A stretch of 13,265 bases of DNA from Actinomycetes bacterium (lineage in GTDB: Bacteria; Actinomycetota; Acidimicrobiia; Acidimicrobiales; Microtrichaceae). Where the stretch lies: contig JAEYSR010000010.1 in assembly GCA_023434535.1 (NCBI GenBank), forward strand, positions 1 to 13,265, in the 5' to 3' direction. Within the stretch, counting starts at the first letter, position 1, and the number at the start of each line of letters is the position of its first letter. Positions 4,834 through 11,978 of the stretch are shown here, piece after piece. Both the position numbers and the translations under genes were made by a program. The notes below the pieces were generated by a model. That model searched no databases. It had not been told where the DNA came from and saw only the letters and a list, made by a program, of their open reading frames with translations.

Positions 4834-6567
4834 ATGCTCATGTCGATGCTGCGGGACTTCCTGCGGCCCTACCGCAAGCAGCTGCTCATCGTGCTCGGTC
4901 TCACCACCGTGCAGACGATGTGCGTGCTGTTCCTCCCCACCCTGAACGCCGACATCATCGACAACGGCGTGATCACCGGCGACACCGGCTACATCTGGCG
5001 CGTCGGCGGCATCATGCTCGCGGTCACCTGCGTCCAGGTGGTGTTCGCCGTCGGGGCCGTCTACGTCGGGTCCCGGGTGGCCATGGGCTTCGGACGGGAC
5101 GTCCGGAGCCAGCTGTTCCACAAGGTGACCGGCTTCGCCGCCCAGGACGTGGCGCACTTCGGTGCGCCGTCGCTCATCACCCGGATCACCAACGACGTCA
5201 CCCAGGTCCAGATGCTGGTGCTGATGAGCTGCACCCTGCTGGTGGCCGCCCCCATCACCATCGTCGGCGGCGTGATCATGGCCGTGCGAGAGGACGGCAC
5301 GCTCTCGCTGCTGCTGCTCGTGAGCATCCCGGTCCTGGTGATCGCGATCGGGGCGATCATCGTCCGGATGATCCCGCTGTTCCAGGTGATGCAGGACCGC
5401 ATCGACCGGATCAACGAGGTGCTCCGCGAGCAGATCACCGGCATGCGGGTGGTGCGGGCGTTCGTGCGGGAGGACGACGAGGCCGACCGGTTCGAGGAGG
5501 CCAACGACGCGCTGACCACCACGTCGCTCAAGTCGGGCCGCCTGATGGCGTTCATGTTCCCGATCGTGATCGCCGTGCTCAACCTGTCGAGCGTGGCGGC
5601 CATCTGGCTGGGCGCCTCGAGGGTGGCCGACGGCGACCTCCAGATCGGTGCACTGATCGCGTTCCTCAGCTACCTGATCCAGATCCTGATGTCGGTGATG
5701 ATGGGCACCTTCGTGGCCGTGCTCACGCCGAGGGCCTCGGTCAGTGCGGACCGGATCGGCGAGGTCCTCCACACGGAGTCCGCCGTGGCTCAGGCTGCCG
5801 ACCCGGTGACCGAGCTGTCGGAGCACCCGACGCTGCGCTTCGACCACGTCGAGTTCCGCTACCCCGGCGCCGAGCACCCGGTCCTCTGCGACCTGTCGTT
5901 CGAGGCCCGGCCGGGGACCACGTTCGCGATCATCGGCTCGACCGGTGCGGGCAAGACCACGCTGATCGACCTGGTCCCCCGCCTGTACGACGCGACCGCG
6001 GGTGCGGTCATCGTCGACGGCCACGACGTGCGCGACATCGACCAGGAGACGCTCTGGAGCCGCATCGGACTGGTCCCCCAGAAGCCGTTCCTGTTCTCGG
6101 GCACGGTCGCGACCAACCTCCGCCACGCCCACCCCGACGCCACCGACGACGAGCTGTGGGACGCGCTGCGGATCGCCCAGGCCGAGGACTTCGTGCGCGC
6201 CATGCCCGGCGGGCTGGACGCCCCGATCTCGCAGGGCGGGTCGAACGTGTCGGGTGGACAGCGGCAGAGACTGGCGATCGCCCGGGCTGTGGTCCGCCGT
6301 CCGGGGATCTACCTGTTCGACGACTCCTTCTCCGCCCTCGACCTCGCCACCGACGCCCGGCTGCGCGAGTCGCTCCGGCCGGTGGTGGCCGACGCCGTGA
6401 CCGTGATCGTCGCCCAGCGGGTGTCGACCATCCGCACGGCGGACCAGATCCTCGTCCTCGAGGACGGCCTCACGATGGGGCTGGGCACCCACCAGGAGCT
6501 CCTCGAGAGCTGTCCGACCTACGCCGAGATCGTGGCGTCCCAGATGACCGTGGAGGAGGCAGCGTGA
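4834..6567 (+). CDS. ABC exporter half-transporter, degenerate-site subunit of a heterodimer
   Basis: This 577-aa type IV ABC exporter half has an N-terminal six-helix membrane domain (about residues 15-310) fused to a nucleotide-binding domain. Walker A is GSTGAGKTT (368-376), the Q-loop glutamine is Q416, and the signature VSGGQ (472-476) is canonical. Walker B ends FDD (495-497), so the catalytic Glu is replaced by D497. The switch histidine is replaced by Q528 in VAQRVST. Those two replacements mark the degenerate-site subunit in heterodimeric exporters such as TM287/288. The intracellular-loop segments before the NBD are normal (GMRVVRAFVRE near 207). ATG 4834 lies 2 bp after tetR; ATGs at 4840 and 4846 are also possible. 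The stop overlaps the micro-ORF GTG at 6564. The substrate is unknown; multidrug or lipid-like export is plausible. Confidence 0.95.
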   Translation: MLMSMLRDFLRPYRKQLLIVLGLTTVQTMCVLFLPTLNADIIDNGVITGDTGYIWRVGGIMLAVTCVQVVFAVGAVYVGSRVAMGFGRDVRSQLFHKVTGFAAQDVAHFGAPSLITRITNDVTQVQMLVLMSCTLLVAAPITIVGGVIMAVREDGTLSLLLLVSIPVLVIAIGAIIVRMIPLFQVMQDRIDRINEVLREQITGMRVVRAFVREDDEADRFEEANDALTTTSLKSGRLMAFMFPIVIAVLNLSSVAAIWLGASRVADGDLQIGALIAFLSYLIQILMSVMMGTFVAVLTPRASVSADRIGEVLHTESAVAQAADPVTELSEHPTLRFDHVEFRYPGAEHPVLCDLSFEARPGTTFAIIGSTGAGKTTLIDLVPRLYDATAGAVIVDGHDVRDIDQETLWSRIGLVPQKPFLFSGTVATNLRHAHPDATDDELWDALRIAQAEDFVRAMPGGLDAPISQGGSNVSGGQRQRLAIARAVVRRPGIYLFDDSFSALDLATDARLRESLRPVVADAVTVIVAQRVSTIRTADQILVLEDGLTMGLGTHQELLESCPTYAEIVASQMTVEEAA

Positions 6568-6641
6568 GCGCCAGCGAGGGCTGGGCGGCGTCAGCCGCCG
6601 ACGGGGTCCGGGGGCGCAGCCCCCGAGGAGGTGCAGCGTGA
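6564..6641 (+). CDS. 25-codon micro-ORF bridging the two exporter subunits
   Basis: GTG at 6564 overlaps the TGA of subunit 1 (GTGA), and its own TGA at 6639-6641 overlaps the GTG of subunit 2 at 6638. It has a good GGAGGAGG site at 6552-6559. The predicted peptide starts MSASEGWAASAADGV and ends RGGAA, and resembles nothing I know. It is entirely the product of the hairpin insertion at the gene junction. Its role may be only to keep ribosomes travelling from one subunit to the next. Expression is unproven. Confidence 0.35.
   Translation: MSASEGWAASAADGVRGRSPRGGAA
6584..6625. repeat. Two hairpins in the exporter subunit junction (REP-like)
   Basis: GGCGGC (6584-6589) pairs with GCCGCC (6594-6599) across a GTCA loop. 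CGGGGGC (6609-6615) pairs with GCCCCCG (6619-6625) across GCA. The second hairpin, in its GGGTCCGGGGGC context, looks like the small extragenic palindromes scattered in many high-GC genomes. It lies immediately before the AGGAGG site of subunit 2. Confidence 0.7.
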
Positions 6642-8554
6642 GCGTCAACGGACACGGCGAGGAGGAGTCGAGCTCCGAGCAGGCCGCCAAGATCAACGAG
6701 GGCACGCGCGGGGCGATCGGCCGGTTCGGCGCTGCGGGCATGCCGCTCGAGAAGTCGAAGGACCTGGGCGGGTCGATCCGGCGACTGATCCGCCAGATGG
6801 GACCGGATCGCGCCGGACTCGTCCTGGTGGTCGCTCTCGCCATCGTCAGCGTGACGCTGCTGGTGCTCGGCCCGAAGCTGCTCGGCGAGGCGACCCAGAC
6901 GATCGTCGACGGGGTGGTCAGCCAGTTCGGCGGCGGCGCCGGAATCGACTTCGGCCAGCTGCACCGGCTCCTGCTGATCACGGCGGCGGTGTACGTGGTG
7001 GCGACCTCGCTGGCCTACCTGCAGAACTGGCTGCTGGCGGGCGTGGTCCAGCGCTCGATGTTCCGGCTGCGCGCCCAGGTCGAGGCGAAGCTCAACCGGA
7101 TGCCGTTGAGCCACGTCGACCGCCAGCCGCGCGGCGACCTGCTGAGCCGGGTCACGAACGACATCGACAACCTCGCCCAGAGCATGCAGCAGACGCTCAG
7201 CCAGATGCTGTCGTCGTCGCTGCAGCTCGTCGGCGTGCTCGTGATGATGTTCACCATCTCGTGGCAGCTGGCGCTGGTCACGGTGATCATCGTCCCGGTC
7301 ACGATCACCACGATGCGCTTCATCACGTCGCGGTCCAAGAAGCGCTTCGTCGAGCAGTGGCGCCACACCGGCTCGCTGAACGCGCAGGTCGAGGAGGCGT
7401 TCACGGGCCACGCGCTGGTCAAGGTGTACAACCGCCAGGCCGACGTCGAGGCCCGCTTCGCCCGCAAGAACGAGGAGCTGTTCGAGGCGAGCGCCGCCGC
7501 CCAGTTCATGTCGGGCTCCATCCAGCCCGCGGTCATGTTCCTGGGCAACGTCAACTACGTGCTCATCGCTCTGCTCGGCGGCCTGATGGTGACGAACGGG
7601 TCGATGAACATCGGCGACATCCAGGCCTTCATCCAGTACTCCCGGCAGTTCACCCAGCCGTTGACCCAGCTGGCGTCGATGATCAACGTGATGCAGTCGG
7701 GCATCGCGTCGGCCGAGCGGGTGTTCGAGCTCCTCGACGCACCCGAGGAGTCCGACGACGCCACGGCGTCGCTCGACGACGTCGACGTGCGCGGGCGGGT
7801 GGAGTTCCGCGACGTGTCGTTCTCCTACAGCCCCGACAAGCCGCTGATCGAGGACCTGTCGCTGGTGGCGGAGCCGGGCGAGACCGTGGCGATCGTCGGT
7901 CCGACGGGGGCCGGCAAGACGACGATGGTGAACCTGCTGATGCGGTTCTACGACATCGACTCGGGAGCGATCCTGCTCGACGGCGTGGACACCTCCACGC
8001 TCGAGCGCCAGGACCTCCGCCAGCACATGGGCATGGTGCTCCAGGACACCTGGCTGTTCGGCGGGACGATCCGGGAGAACATCGCGTTCGGGAACCTGGA
8101 GGCCACCGAGGACCAGATCCTCGAGGCGGCACGGGCGACCTACGTCGACCGCTTCGTCCACTCGCTCCCCGACGGCTACGACACCCTGATCGACGACGAG
8201 GGCGGGACGGTGTCGGCGGGCGAGAAGCAGCTCCTCACCATCGCCCGTGCGTTCCTGGCCGATCCGACCATCCTGATCCTGGACGAGGCGACGAGCTCGG
8301 TGGACACCCGCACCGAGGTGCTCATCCAGCGGGCGATGGCGGCCCTGCGCAGCAACCGCACGAGCTTCGTGATCGCCCACCGCCTGTCGACGATCCGCGA
8401 CGCCGACACGATCCTGGTGATGGAGCACGGCCACATCGTCGAGCAGGGCAACCACGAGGCCCTGCTGGCGGCGGACGGCGCCTACGCACGCCTCTACAAC
8501 GCCCAGTTCGCCGGCGCCGCGGTCGACATCGACGCCGAGGCCGTCGCCAGCTGA
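6638..8554 (+). CDS. ABC exporter half-transporter, catalytic-site subunit of a heterodimer
   Basis: This 638-aa half has an N-terminal cytoplasmic extension of about 50 residues rich in Glu, Ser and Gly, then six membrane helices and an NBD. Walker A is GPTGAGKT (421-428), the Q-loop is Q469, Walker B LDEATSS carries D549 and catalytic E550, and the switch histidine is H581 in VIAHRLST. The signature is non-canonical: VSAGEKQ (525-531) replaces LSGGQ. So this subunit supplies the competent Walker B and switch, while its odd signature would face the degenerate Walker site of subunit 1. GTG 6638 is chosen because AGGAGG ends six bases upstream and the downstream sequence gives a full-length protein. 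It is in one operon with tetR and subunit 1, and is the last gene before the 54-bp repeats and convergent uppP. The mycobacterial Rv1272c/Rv1273c pair is the kind of relative expected. Confidence 0.95.
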   Translation: MSVNGHGEEESSSEQAAKINEGTRGAIGRFGAAGMPLEKSKDLGGSIRRLIRQMGPDRAGLVLVVALAIVSVTLLVLGPKLLGEATQTIVDGVVSQFGGGAGIDFGQLHRLLLITAAVYVVATSLAYLQNWLLAGVVQRSMFRLRAQVEAKLNRMPLSHVDRQPRGDLLSRVTNDIDNLAQSMQQTLSQMLSSSLQLVGVLVMMFTISWQLALVTVIIVPVTITTMRFITSRSKKRFVEQWRHTGSLNAQVEEAFTGHALVKVYNRQADVEARFARKNEELFEASAAAQFMSGSIQPAVMFLGNVNYVLIALLGGLMVTNGSMNIGDIQAFIQYSRQFTQPLTQLASMINVMQSGIASAERVFELLDAPEESDDATASLDDVDVRGRVEFRDVSFSYSPDKPLIEDLSLVAEPGETVAIVGPTGAGKTTMVNLLMRFYDIDSGAILLDGVDTSTLERQDLRQHMGMVLQDTWLFGGTIRENIAFGNLEATEDQILEAARATYVDRFVHSLPDGYDTLIDDEGGTVSAGEKQLLTIARAFLADPTILILDEATSSVDTRTEVLIQRAMAALRSNRTSFVIAHRLSTIRDADTILVMEHGHIVEQGNHEALLAADGAYARLYNAQFAGAAVDIDAEAVAS

Positions 8555-8569
8555 CGGCGGGCGGAGCGC

Positions 8570-8623
8570 CGCGATTCCGCGGAGGAGAACCGACCGATTC
8601 GGTGCTGACTTCTCGTCAGAATC
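8570..8623. repeat. 54-bp direct repeat, copy 1
   Basis: This is a perfect match to 8642-8695 with an 18-bp spacer. Internal pairs are ACCGA (8589-8593) with TCGGT (8599-8603) and CTGAC (8605-8609) with GTCAG (8615-8619), enclosed by GATT (8573-8576) and AATC (8620-8623). It is less GC-rich than its surroundings. It lies between convergent genes and could terminate transcription from both sides. Confidence 0.95.
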
Positions 8624-8641
8624 CCGGCACGGCCGCTGGAT

Positions 8642-8695
8642 CGCGATTCCGCGGAGGAGAACCGACCGATTCGGTGCTGACTTCTCGTCAGAATC
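8642..8695. repeat. 54-bp direct repeat, copy 2
   Basis: This is identical to 8570-8623, with the same three nested inverted pairs shifted by 72 bp. It ends 22 bp before the uppP stop codon. Confidence 0.95.
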
Positions 8696-8716
8696 GGGCT
8701 CGGTGGGCCGGTGGGG

Positions 8717-9733
8717 TCAGATGACGCCGCCGAGGAGCAGGCCGATGGTGATCGCCGCCGCTCCGAAGCGGTACCAGGCGAAGATCTTGAGGTCGTGGTG
8801 CTCCAGGTACGACACCAGCCACTTGATGGCCAGGACCGCGGAGATGAAGGCGAACACCACGCCGATGAGCGGGGTGACCACGCCGAACTGCTGGACCAGG
8901 ACGTCGCCGTCCTTGACCACCTTGTAGAGCGACGCGGCGGTGAGGGTCGCGAAGCCGAGCAGGAAGCTGAACTCCACCGCGGCGGGCACGGCGACGCCGA
9001 TGAGCAGCGCCGCGAGGATCGTGGTCAGCGAGCGGCTGGTCCCGGGCCAGAGGGCCAGGCACTGGATCGCCCCGATGACGAGCGCCTGGCGGTAGGTGAT
9101 GTCGAGCAGCGGGTCGGTGCCGGGCTCGGCCTTCTGGCCGCGGTCCGGGATGAGGCCGCTGCGCTCGAGGACGAGGATCACGATGCCGCCGACCACCCAG
9201 GCGACCACGATCGGCCAGGGCCCGAACAGCGCGTCCTCGATCGGACCGTCGAACAGGAACCCGAGGATCGCGGACGGCAGGAACGCGATGACCAGGACGA
9301 CGAGGAGGTGCCGACCACCGTCGTCGCGGCCGAAGATGCCCATCACCATGGACACGAACCGCTTCCAGAAGAGGCCGACCACCGCGAGGATCGCTCCGAA
9401 CTGGATGGCGACGGCGTAGGTGTTGACCGCGTCCAGCCCGGCGCTGCCCTCCTCGCTCGGCAGGCCGAGCAGGCGGGACACCACGAGCAGGTGGCCGGTC
9501 GAGGAGATCGGCAGGTACTCGGTGATGCCCTCGACGATGCCGAGGATCGCGGCCTGCCACCACGTGAGGAGCTGGTCGGTGACCGCCTCCGCCGCCCGGC
9601 CGATCGCGGCGGCGTCGGCGGGTCGGGCGACCAGGACGACGAGCGCGACCGCGACCGACGCCAGCACCGCCACCCGCTGACGGGTCGTGACCCGGAGGAC
9701 CGTGGTGGCGAACTGGCCCGGCTGCGTCGGCAT
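8717..9733 (-). CDS. uppP: Undecaprenyl-diphosphatase (BacA/UppP)
   Basis: This integral membrane enzyme removes a phosphate from undecaprenyl diphosphate to recycle the lipid carrier of cell-wall synthesis; overexpression classically gives bacitracin resistance. The catalytic motifs are complete. GIVEGITEYLPISSTGH (65-81) carries the two conserved Glu (E68, E72) and H81, and PGTSRS (230-235) carries R234. Several membrane segments follow in the usual order. At 338 aa it is about 60-70 longer than typical. The excess is an N-terminal stretch with a signal-like hydrophobic segment (VAVLASVAVALVVLVA, residues 21-36) ending near ADAAA. ATG 9733 is chosen as the first plausible start; an in-frame GTG seven codons upstream is possible and no Shine-Dalgarno is clear. 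It is convergent with the exporter operon and divergent from the third ABC gene. Confidence 0.96.
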   Translation of the reverse strand: MPTQPGQFATTVLRVTTRQRVAVLASVAVALVVLVARPADAAAIGRAAEAVTDQLLTWWQAAILGIVEGITEYLPISSTGHLLVVSRLLGLPSEEGSAGLDAVNTYAVAIQFGAILAVVGLFWKRFVSMVMGIFGRDDGGRHLLVVLVIAFLPSAILGFLFDGPIEDALFGPWPIVVAWVVGGIVILVLERSGLIPDRGQKAEPGTDPLLDITYRQALVIGAIQCLALWPGTSRSLTTILAALLIGVAVPAAVEFSFLLGFATLTAASLYKVVKDGDVLVQQFGVVTPLIGVVFAFISAVLAIKWLVSYLEHHDLKIFAWYRFGAAAITIGLLLGGVI

Positions 9734-9900
9734 CGGACCAGCTTGGCACGACACCGTTCCCGTTCCACCAGTCCGTCGGCCCCGCCCGGACACCTCCACG
9801 GCGTCTGCCTGAGACCCCGCCCAGGGCCGTCGCACGGCCCCGGCGCAGCGGCGGGCCGATGGGCCCCACGGACGGAGCAGCGACGGCCGGTCGTCGACGG

Positions 9901-9910
9901 AACGGCCGTT
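9901..9910. promoter_or_regulatory. Palindrome upstream of the third ABC gene
   Basis: AACGGCCGTT is a perfect 10-bp palindrome directly before the -10 element at 9912. It could be an operator, but short GC-rich palindromes are common by chance here. The rest of the 191-bp divergent region (9734-9924) shows no other convincing site. Confidence 0.3.
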
Positions 9911-9911
9911 G

Positions 9912-9917
9912 TAGGTT
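9912..9917 (+). promoter_or_regulatory. -10 element of the third ABC exporter gene
   Basis: TAGGTT (TANNNT) is followed by seven bases and then GTG at 9925. This predicts a leaderless mRNA and supports that start. Confidence 0.5.
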
Positions 9918-9924
9918 CCACCGC

Positions 9925-11928
9925 GTGTCGCAGGCGATGTTCCGGATGATGCACCAGGACCCCACGCAGGTGGAGGGCAAGACGCTGGACCGCGCCCTGG
10001 TGCGCCGGGTCGGGCGCTTCGCCCGCCCGTACCGCGGTCAGCTCGTCGGGTTCGTGCTCATGATCGCCGCCGGCGCGGGGCTGGCGCTCGTCCCGCCGCT
10101 GCTGTTCCGCACGATCATCGACACGGCGATCCCGGAGGGCGACAAGGGCCTCCTCGCGCTCCTCGGCGCCGTGGTCGTCGGAGCTGCGATCCTCGTCGCC
10201 GGGGTGTCGCTCCTGGAGCGGCACTGGTCGGCCCGCATCGGTGAGGGCCTGATCTACGACCTGCGGAGCGCGCTCTTCGACCACGTGCAGCGCATGCCTC
10301 TCCAGTTCTTCACCCGGTCCCAGACGGGAGCGATCGTCAGCCGCCTCAACAACGACGTGATCGGGGCCCAGCGGGCGATGACCGGGACGCTCGGCACCGT
10401 CGTGTCCAACGTGATCACGCTGGCGTTCACGCTGACCGCGATGATCGCCCTGGACTGGCGGATCACGATCGTGGCCGTCGTCCTGCTGCCGCTGTTCCTC
10501 ATCCCGTCCAAGCGCGTGGGCCGCAAGCTCCAGTCGATGACCCGGGACTCGATGCAGCTCAACGCCGGGATGAACGCCCAGATGACCGAGCGCTTCGGCG
10601 TGTCCGGCGCCCAGCTGGTGAAGCTGTTCGGGGACCACGACACCGAGACCGACCAGTTCGCCGAGCGCGCTGCCCGCGTCCGCGACATCGGCATCCGCTC
10701 GGCCATGTACTCGCGGTGGTTCATGGTGATGATGTCCCTCGTCGGGGCCATCGGCACCGCTGCGGTGTACCTGCTCGGCGGCCTGCAGGTCATCGACGGG
10801 AACATCACGATCGGCACGCTGGTCGCCCTCACGGCGCTCGTCACCCGCATCTACGACCCGCTCACCAGCCTCACCAACGCCCGGGTCGACGTGATGAGCG
10901 CGTTCGTGAGCTTCGAGCGGGTGTTCGAGGTGCTCGACTCGGTCAACCCGATCACCGACCGACCCGACGCCGTGGAGCTCCTCGACGCCACCGGAGCGCT
11001 GCGGTTCGAGCACGTGTCGTTCCGCTACCCCGGGGCGTCCGAGGGCACCATCGCCTCGCTCGAGACCGACGGCTCCGCGGTGGTCCGGGTCGAGACCGAG
11101 CACCCCGACGGCCCGCCGCTGGTCCTGCACGACATCGACCTCGCCATCGCTCCGGGGACGACCGTGGCCCTGGTGGGACCGTCGGGCGCCGGCAAGTCCA
11201 CGATCGCATCGCTCATCCCGCGCCTGTACGACGTCACCGAGGGGGCGCTCCTGGTGGACGGCCACGACGTGAGGGACCTGACGCAGGCCAGCCTCCGCCG
11301 GGCGATCGGGGTGGTGTCCCAGGACCCGCACCTCTTCCACGCGACCGTCGGCGACAACCTCCGCTACGCCCGCCCCGAGGCCACCGACGAGGAGCTGCGC
11401 GACGCGTGCCGGGCCGCCCGCGTGCTGGACGTCGTCGAGGCGCTGCCCGACGGGTTCGACACGATGGTCGGCGAGCGCGGCTACCGCCTCTCCGGCGGCG
11501 AGCAGCAGCGCCTGGCGATCGCCCGCCTCCTGCTGAAGGACCCGGCGATCGTCGTCCTGGACGAGGCGACCTCGGCCCTCGACACCGAGAACGAGGCGGC
11601 AATCCAGGCCGCGCTGGCCGACGCCCTCTCGGGCCGCACGGCGCTGGTCATCGCCCACCGCCTGTCGACCATCGTCGGCGCGGACCTCATCGTCGTGGTC
11701 GACGGCGGTCGGATCGTCCAGCGCGGCACCCACTCCGAGCTCCTCGCCCAGGGCGGTCTGTACTCGGATCTCTACCGTGTGCTGGTCAGCGGCGGGGACC
11801 CGGCGCAGCTCGACGACGACGAGATCGCGGCGGGCGCCGCCGAGGCCGCGCGGTCCGGCGGACCCATCCGGATGACGCCCCTGGAGCCCGACGCCGCGGC
11901 GCACGGGTCGGGTCTGCCTCTCGGCTGA
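9925..11928 (+). CDS. ABC exporter half-transporter with complete catalytic motifs
   Basis: The protein has 667 aa: six predicted membrane helices (about 40-340) fused to an NBD. All ATPase motifs are canonical: A-loop Y368, Walker A GPSGAGKST (418-426), Q466, signature LSGGEQQR (522-529), Walker B VVLDEATS with D546 and E547, and H578 in VIAHRLST. It therefore can work as a homodimer. Between the A-loop and the next strand there is an insert of about 27 residues (roughly 373-399) rich in acidic and small residues. From memory, a related insert occurs in an actinobacterial subfamily. The C-terminus has a 50-residue Asp/Ala/Gly-rich tail. GTG 9925 is preferred because of the TAGGTT -10 seven bases upstream. 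It stands alone, divergent from uppP and followed by uspA with its own promoter. The substrate is unknown. Confidence 0.95.
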   Translation: MSQAMFRMMHQDPTQVEGKTLDRALVRRVGRFARPYRGQLVGFVLMIAAGAGLALVPPLLFRTIIDTAIPEGDKGLLALLGAVVVGAAILVAGVSLLERHWSARIGEGLIYDLRSALFDHVQRMPLQFFTRSQTGAIVSRLNNDVIGAQRAMTGTLGTVVSNVITLAFTLTAMIALDWRITIVAVVLLPLFLIPSKRVGRKLQSMTRDSMQLNAGMNAQMTERFGVSGAQLVKLFGDHDTETDQFAERAARVRDIGIRSAMYSRWFMVMMSLVGAIGTAAVYLLGGLQVIDGNITIGTLVALTALVTRIYDPLTSLTNARVDVMSAFVSFERVFEVLDSVNPITDRPDAVELLDATGALRFEHVSFRYPGASEGTIASLETDGSAVVRVETEHPDGPPLVLHDIDLAIAPGTTVALVGPSGAGKSTIASLIPRLYDVTEGALLVDGHDVRDLTQASLRRAIGVVSQDPHLFHATVGDNLRYARPEATDEELRDACRAARVLDVVEALPDGFDTMVGERGYRLSGGEQQRLAIARLLLKDPAIVVLDEATSALDTENEAAIQAALADALSGRTALVIAHRLSTIVGADLIVVVDGGRIVQRGTHSELLAQGGLYSDLYRVLVSGGDPAQLDDDEIAAGAAEAARSGGPIRMTPLEPDAAAHGSGLPLG

Positions 11929-11934
11929 TGCCGT

Positions 11935-11940
11935 TAGGGT
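11935..11940 (+). promoter_or_regulatory. -10 element of the universal stress protein gene
   Basis: TAGGGT (TANNNT) predicts a start near 11947, giving a leader of about 32 nt. That leader holds three CCCGGG hexamers (11948, 11959, 11966) that could fold and partly mask the GGAGG site at 11970-11974. Confidence 0.4.
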
Positions 11941-11978
11941 GACACCACCCGGGAGCGGCCCGGGCCCCGGGAGGACTC

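Noticed and set aside
4387..6981. Very long minus-strand open frame opposite tetR and the first exporter gene (864 codons)
   Set aside because: It is antisense to genes with complete family motifs. The translation is low-complexity (His/Asp/Arg/Gly-rich), typical of the mirror frame of high-GC coding DNA.
8570..8695. CRISPR-like array or coding repeat peptide from the 54-bp repeats
   Set aside because: There are only two copies and an 18-bp spacer. The repeated peptide arises in a frame that is a shadow of the exporter gene, and the repeats lie after its stop codon.
8555..9924. Functional link between uppP and the neighbouring ABC exporters as a bacitracin-type resistance cluster
   Set aside because: uppP is convergent with one exporter and divergent from the other, with no shared regulator. 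It lacks the BceAB-type permease, so proximity is the only evidence.
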